Of a stretch of DNA of 64,000 nt, positions 58,671-64,000 are shown piece after piece. A program made the position numbers and the translations under genes. This DNA comes from Hygrocybe punicea (Eukaryota > Basidiomycota > Agaricomycetes > Agaricales > Hygrophoraceae). The stretch spans positions 1,488,001 to 1,552,000 of the forward strand of contig OY744470.1 of assembly GCA_963556145.1 (NCBI GenBank). The letters run 5' to 3'. Numbering within the stretch: position 1 is the first letter of the stretch; every line of letters starts with the position of its first letter. The notes below the pieces were generated by a model. It saw only the letters and a program-made list of their open reading frames with translations. It ran no database searches and had not been told where the DNA came from.

Positions 58671-58958
58671 ACCATCATGTCTCGTGTCCAGTCAGAATGG
58701 TCACTTGATCTACCCCATTCTTGGCTCTGTGCGCCGCTGTGAGCTCATGGAGCTGTTTGAGAGCTACCACACCATCACCAAATTCCTCAAAATTTGTGAT
58801 GTTGTTGTTTAGTGTACTAAACTTATGTGCAGTAATGCTAATGAGCGTGTCAACATCAGGGCCATGGTATTCAACAATATTGCATGATGATAGAAAAGAT
58901 ATAGCATATAACTTCATACTAATACATTCAATATGACATGGTAACCACTTGCTGAGGT

Positions 58959-61830
58959 TCAGGCCTTTGTCAGGCTGTTGATGAATGAGGGAATGTCCTC
59001 AGGAGTCCCTTGGTGCAAATCTGCAAGTGATTCCAATTCCTGCAGCTCATCAGCCCAGTCTAGACCATTTGTAAAATTTAGACCTCTTCCTTGGCGAATA
59101 GAGAACTTCAATAGTTGTAGGGCCTCCATCAGCTCTACAGAGATGCGACTCCTATGAGCAGTCATTGTCTCCTTGCTTGAAGAGAAAACTCGCTCACAAG
59201 GAACGGCTGATGCTTGGATGGGTAGAATATCCATGGCAAGGGCAAATATTGTTGAATATCAGTGTTGGTTTTCCTTTTTGTGTTCATCAACAATAACAAT
59301 TGTAATATTTTCAGCTCACTTGCCTGCCAATACATTAAGGAATTTGTGCCTGTCTCAATGTCATTGAGATACAGTTCAACTTCAACCTCCAATGAGCATT
59401 GTGGTGTGCGGACCCAAGGCCGGTTCAGTCCAAGAATATCACCTGCATGTGGCCATGCTGGTTGTGTATCAGGAGGTTGCAGACCAGCAGTCTGAGGGGG
59501 TACAGGTTGGACATCTTGCACCACAGCTTGGTATGGACAAAGCTAGAGCAGCCAGATAAATAAATACTATGAAGTAATAGTATGATAATTCCTATACTCA
59601 CCTCATTTATAAAAAGACTCTTAGCCCAGTCATATCTTTCAGGCATATTCTCCCAGTAGAAATCAAGCTTTTGTGATGCATCCACAGCTTGGAATATAGA
59701 TTAGTCATCTTGCAATATAAAAGAGATAAAAAGACACATGCATTGCTAGAACATATGCTGGAACCAAGTCAACACAATCCTGGTAAGTGCCAAACTTGTC
59801 AAGACCCACTTCCACAATCCATCTCAGATTAGGATGTTCCTCAATGTACTCTTCCCATTTGATGGCCATAGCCTCATATGCAGGGGTTGCATGGGATAGA
59901 GTTGGCATCTTCTCTTGAGAGATGATCTGTTGGAAGGCATGTGGCACCTAGAAGAGAAATTAGCTTTAGAAACAACAGATGCAATGCAAATACTTGAAGA
60001 ATCTCCTGGTATGATTCAAGGGTTTCCTAATCCATATCATAAAGTGGATACTTGTTACATAGGTCTTTAAATTCATCATCCTCCAAGAGGGTTTCAATGG
60101 CCTAAAATATAATTTAATATCCTCGAGAGACAATTATAAAATGGTACTATACATACATCACAGAGAAGAAGAGCCCTCTCAATCATCAGCAGAGTGGAAG
60201 ACCACCTAGTGTCAACATCACGAAGTAATTGAAGGTCTGGGGCATCAAGCCTCTTTAAAACAGCTGCAAAATACTGCCTATGAAGTGATGATTCTTGTAT
60301 CTGAACAAAGAGAGTAAAGATTAAAAATAAAAAACCTACTGCATTAATCAAAGATCGAATTGTAGCAATAGGATCTCTACCTAGCTCATCCAAGAATTCT
60401 GCAACCTGTTCTGGGGTGTAATCTGGAGCATCAGGAGCAGCAAATTCAAGGTTGGTAATTGCTGATAACACAGCTTTGCATGTGAAGTTGACAATGTGAG
60501 GAAAGCATCTGGAATACAATACATGAAGTGAAGGCAAGTGCAGGCAATTGTCACTTACCTGATGTGGTGGTGGACTTTATGGAACTTAATTTTTCAACGG
60601 TGAAGCTCACGATCCAAAGAAAACATAAAGGTGTCATTGTTTGTTGCATTGTCAAGGGTTATCCATCCAATCTATAAGATAATAAGTCAGAAAATTGACT
60701 GAGAAACAAAAAGGAAAATTCCTTCTCTGTGATCTTGAGGCAGTCTGTAATGTACAGAAATGCATGAGCAAGATGCTCTCCAGTATGTCGTCCTGGAACT
60801 TGTATAAATCCCACCAAGTTGGCTCTAAGTTGTAGCTGGCATTTTTTCCCAGTGGGTGTCTTCAAATTCTGGTTCAATCCAGTGTGCAGTGATAGCCATG
60901 AAAGACACAAGATTTGGATCAGTCCATAAATCACTTGTGAAGGAAATTTTTCCAACGGCATTCTATAATATTATGAATTCTTGGAGTTATTGAAGAATGA
61001 AAGTTGCATACCTTCATTTCCTCCTCAAGCTGAACAAGATGTTCTGCCAGCACCTCTTCAACATGTTTGCGAATTGATGTTCAACCAGGGATATCAGACT
61101 CCTTTAATTCTTTTCAAAGCAACAAAAATATGGCACATAAACGTGGAGACTCAATGATATTCAATGACTGTGATGCAAGATCAGCATGAGTGACTCTAGG
61201 CACTGAAAACACTGACCTGATCGTCACCAACAATGAACTCCACAATAGTATCCACAAAAGCTTCATTTGAGTATGGTTTATGAGCATTTGGATCACACCT
61301 TGCAGCTCCTCCTTCTCCCCAAAATTCTTGAATGAAACTCAGCGCCTCTTTTGCTTTGATTTTGATTCCAAACCTCTTGCAGTTGCTGAGCCAGAGCTCA
61401 GTATGATTTTCATACAAGTGACAGCAGAGTGGCCCTGTCGCAGTATTGATACCAAACTTGGTAAGTTTTTGGCTAAGATCAGTCGAATGAATGTGCCTAT
61501 GCAACATGTGATCAGTACATTGAAATTAATGAGATATAGACACTGACTGGCAATATTGACACAACCTGTCTTTGTTGTAAAATCTCCACACATCAGCCAC
61601 AACATGGCGCCTCTGATTTCCTGCAGGGCCAGAATTGTGATGGTGGGTACTATGCGAGCCCACTCATGGAGCACCTGGGGCTCTATGAGAACCTTGATAA
61701 GCCTGAGAATTTCCAGAGGCTTGCGAAGTGCGCAATGTGGAAGAATCTCTTGGTGAAGGATGATCTGAGCTGGACTCAGACAGGAAAGGTTCATCAGGGT
61801 ACTGCATACAGCATTCCAGCATCCTCATCT
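58959..61830 (-). pseudogene. hAT superfamily transposase (intron-rich)
   Basis: Starts about ATG 61830 (MRMLECCMQYPDEPF), then a Ser-rich linker. A TGA after HRAPGAP interrupts before the BED-type zinc finger (VADVWRFYNKDRLCQYC near 61575). Following exons carry HMLHRHIHSTDLSQKL, ELWLSNCKRFGIKIKAKEA, the core piece LLRDVDTRWSSTLLMIERAL (about 60200), YEAMAIKWEEYIEEHPNLRW (about 59860), and the C-terminal dimerisation region DILPIQASAVPCERVFSSSK ending near 58959. hAT enzymes make 8-bp duplications, matching elements A-D, G and H. At least one stop makes this copy doubtful, although the TGA might lie in an intron. Exact exon limits were not resolved. Confidence 0.75.
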
Positions 61831-61889
61831 GACAATGAAGCAAAACTTGGACAGGTTGCATCTTGCAAGGAGAAGACTGGTGCCTAGCA

Positions 61890-64000
61890 CCTGTGGTAAC
61901 CTTTTACTCAGCCAAATTGTCTTTAGCGCAGCAAAATTACGCAATGCATGAAATTGAACTACTCACTGGAGTAGAAACCATGATGAGGTACCAGTATATG
62001 CTCCTGGGTGCAAAATTCAGATGGTATACAGATCATAAGGGTCTTATATTCCTTTTGAGGCAGAAAGGCCTAACAGGTTGCCAGGCTCACTGGATGGAAA
62101 AAATCAGTGAATTTGATTTTGAAGTCCATTACGTGCCAGGAGAGCAGAATGTATTTGCAGATGCTTTATCACAACTTTACTCAGAGGATAAAGCTGGCAC
62201 TGTAAGGGCGCAGAGTGAGTACACTCATCATGATGATGGGATACAGTCAATCACAACTAGGGTTCATCATGGGTAACCCACGGGTTTTTGATCCTGCAAT
62301 TTGTTTTGAAGTTTATAGACTCAATTTACAGTCTTCAATGGGTCATTGATACAGACGTGTCAATGATACACCTAGTCTAAAATTGTCGCAATATATTGTT
62401 TTTGGGCTCAAATTGTTGGTACTTCTCTTTAGTCACGTCAACCCCACCTTCTGGCTATCTAATAACCATCATTGGACATCCAATTCTCGTGCTCAAGGTC
62501 AAACAATGAGAGAAATTGTCATTCTACCTCATTTGGGCGAAATGCTGACAAACATTGTTGGTACATGTATTTGTTCAAGTCTACTTGAGCACATCAACCA
62601 ATCCTCTAATATTTCAACAATAACAGCAGACTAAGTAGTTCACACTAAAAAACAATAGATGAAATAGCAATAGAATGATGGCCTCCGTTTTTGCAGCCTA
62701 CCACAGGGACTGGGGAAACTACGGAAAAGTTGCACAACTTCCATATTTGGAAGTGTATCATTGACACGCACATACAAATTCAGCACACAGGTTGTATATC
62801 CTCCACATTGACGAAATCTCACACTTTGTTCCCCAACTGAGGCTCCAGTGACACTCTTTAGGTGTATATACATCTTTCTGTCAGTTTGGAATTTCTGGAT
62901 TTTGAGTCACAAAAAAGTTATTTTGAGTTTACATTTGGGTGTATCAATGACCCATTGAAGACTGTACATGTATTCACTTTGCGGTATAGGGAGAAAAAGT
63001 GCATTTTATGTTAAATAAGATGGCTGCAAAGTGTTGGATATAATTGTGCATGATAAAAGGCACTATTGTGCACACAATGCAACGGGTTTCACGGGTTTAA
63101 ACCCATGGGTATAATGTACGCAAAAACACTGACATGGCAAGGGGTGAATTTTTCATTTGAGTCTTTATGCAATATTTTATGGGTTTTATCTATTGTATAC
63201 AGTGTGGATAATGATGGGAATGATGGACATAGGTTTGCCAAGAATTTTCAAGACCAATTACCCACCAAAAGTCCATGTTATTCCAACAATATGGATATTT
63301 TGTTCTGTACGTAAGTGCCCATACCCATGTTATACCCTAATCACAACAATGACTATCTTGGCCCCACTATTGGTAGGAGCCAAGGCAGCAGTGAAATCAG
63401 CAATGCCAAGTGTAGCAGTAAATGATGCTCCAGAGACCGGTCACCCTGAAACTGCATGTGAATTCTCAAAGAGGATATGGCATGTCCGTCTTATTGTTTC
63501 ACCAGAGGACAGACAGGAGGGCAGGAAGCTGGCTGCAAAAAAAGATGCTCCAGAGAACACTGGAATACACACAGATGTTGAGAAATTGCCAGTACAAGAA
63601 GATATTATTGAAGGTGTGGCCTCTCCAACATTACTAGACGTGGTCAACACCGACCACGTTGGTTTGGACTTCCCTGCGAGTTTGAAGGGAAGATATGCCG
63701 AGGATGATTTTTTCAAGCATGTCCTGGAAAAGCCACAGGAGTTCAAAAACTTCGAGGTGGTGGATGGACTCATCTTTCTTAACAATGACAAACGTCGGGT
63801 GCTGTGTATTCCATCATCAACCATAAACGGACAGAGTGTCCAAGAAATCATAATAACACATGCACATTCCATCCTTGCCTACTTAGGCAGTCAAAAGACC
63901 CTGTCTTATCTTAGAGACCAGGTCTGGTGGAAAAATATGAACCATGATGTCATGAAATACTGTGAAACATGCAGTACATGTAAGCGTAGCAAACCCAGTA
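61890..64000 (+). CDS. pol: Ty3-type pol (RNase H and integrase N-terminus), split by element G, runs off the window
   Basis: The first part (61890-62249) is RNase H: VVTFYSAKLSLAQQNYAMHE, FRWYTDHKGLIFLL, FDFEVHYVPGEQNVFADALS. Element G (62258-63339) interrupts. Removing it and one duplicate copy restores a continuous frame through 63348 into a long linker, then IPSSTINGQSVQEIIITHAH and the integrase zinc-binding motif (H-H-C-C: THAH, then KYCETCSTCKRSKP at the window end). No stop is seen, so apart from G this pol looks well preserved. The sequence is not closely like the chromovirus at 23-30 kb, so it is a different lineage. Its 5' part is cut off near 61880 by the hAT region. Confidence 0.8.
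62258..63339. mobile_element. hAT-like non-autonomous element G, 1082 bp
   Basis: 8-bp duplication ATCACAAC (62250-62257, 63340-63347). Ends TAGGGTTCATCATGGGTA and the inverse of TAGGGTATAACATGGGTA. The subterminal motif is ACCCACGGGT / AACCCATGGGT. An inner inverted repeat ACAGTCTTCAATGGGTCATT lies at about 62331 and 62945. The interior is AT-rich without a gene; I did not see the nested palindrome of elements A-E. Confidence 0.86.

Larger units (their letters stand above)
57863..61870 (-). mobile_element. Autonomous-type hAT element F (right end not found)
   Basis: The left end is TAGTGTTGCCATGGGGCTCAG at 57863, preceded by CATGTCTT. A subterminal array of AGCTCTGGCTTGGC / GCCAAGCCAGAGCT-like motifs follows (57880-58010). 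Then come a triplicated exon-like module (58060-58670) and a hAT transposase gene on the minus strand. I found no matching right end before the Ty3 sequence that begins near 61890, so the element is probably truncated there. Confidence 0.6.

Overview
The window is nuclear DNA of a filamentous basidiomycete, probably an Agaricomycete. The evidence is short GT-AG introns (about 40-100 bp) in every real gene, the mushroom-specific families present (I66-type beta-trefoil, Crinkler, KDZ-associated CxC5/CxC6 clusters, caspase-domain proteins), and normal eukaryotic housekeeping genes (TIM50, INO1, an ERV2-type sulfhydryl oxidase). No CRISPR array, rRNA or tRNA gene was seen.

Region 1 (1-9.9 kb) is gene-bearing but unstable. 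It holds a small unknown gene, a multi-domain protein with two I66-like beta-trefoils and a VPS62-like C-terminus, and a caspase-domain gene with a C2-like N-terminus. A degenerate tandem copy of the caspase gene follows, broken exactly at an intron. A nested foldback transposon cluster closes the region (8.87-9.92 kb). Region 2 (11.2-20.1 kb) is the conserved core: TIM50, INO1, an unrecognised gene and ERV2, all on the minus strand. Exons were placed by reading splice sites, and TIM50, INO1 and ERV2 each give a whole number of codons.

Region 3 (20.6 to 64 kb) is a transposon graveyard with elements nested several deep. A Crinkler-type gene (ubiquitin-like header, AAA-ATPase, PD-(D/E)XK nuclease) is split by a 1.65 kb LTR-type insertion and by a full-length Ty3 chromovirus. 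An 8 kb inverted-repeat unit holds a Tc1/mariner-like element that carries a second gene; that element was itself hit by two hAT-like elements and a solo LTR. A decayed KDZ-type element follows, then a 9 kb inverted-repeat unit containing a large non-autonomous LTR element, an intron-rich hAT transposase gene, and a second Ty3 pol reading frame interrupted by another hAT-like insertion and running off the window.

The most unusual feature is a dispersed set of hAT-like elements. Six have both ends and 8-bp target duplications: 32803-33777, 33879-34200, 41100-42544, 43608-44825, 52986-53996 and 62258-63339. Each has its own short subterminal motif repeated at both ends. Four of them, and the 9 kb unit, differ in that the 9 kb unit and the four longer ones (32.8, 41.1, 43.6 and 53.0 kb) share a conserved nested palindrome. 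The hAT transposase at 59-61.9 kb, whose element begins with the same TAGTGTTGCC end, is a candidate source of mobility.

The window carries a strong C-to-T at CpG signature. It is seen in LTR pair differences, TGA stops in transposon genes, and catalytic Asp-to-Asn changes. This suggests cytosine methylation of repeats.
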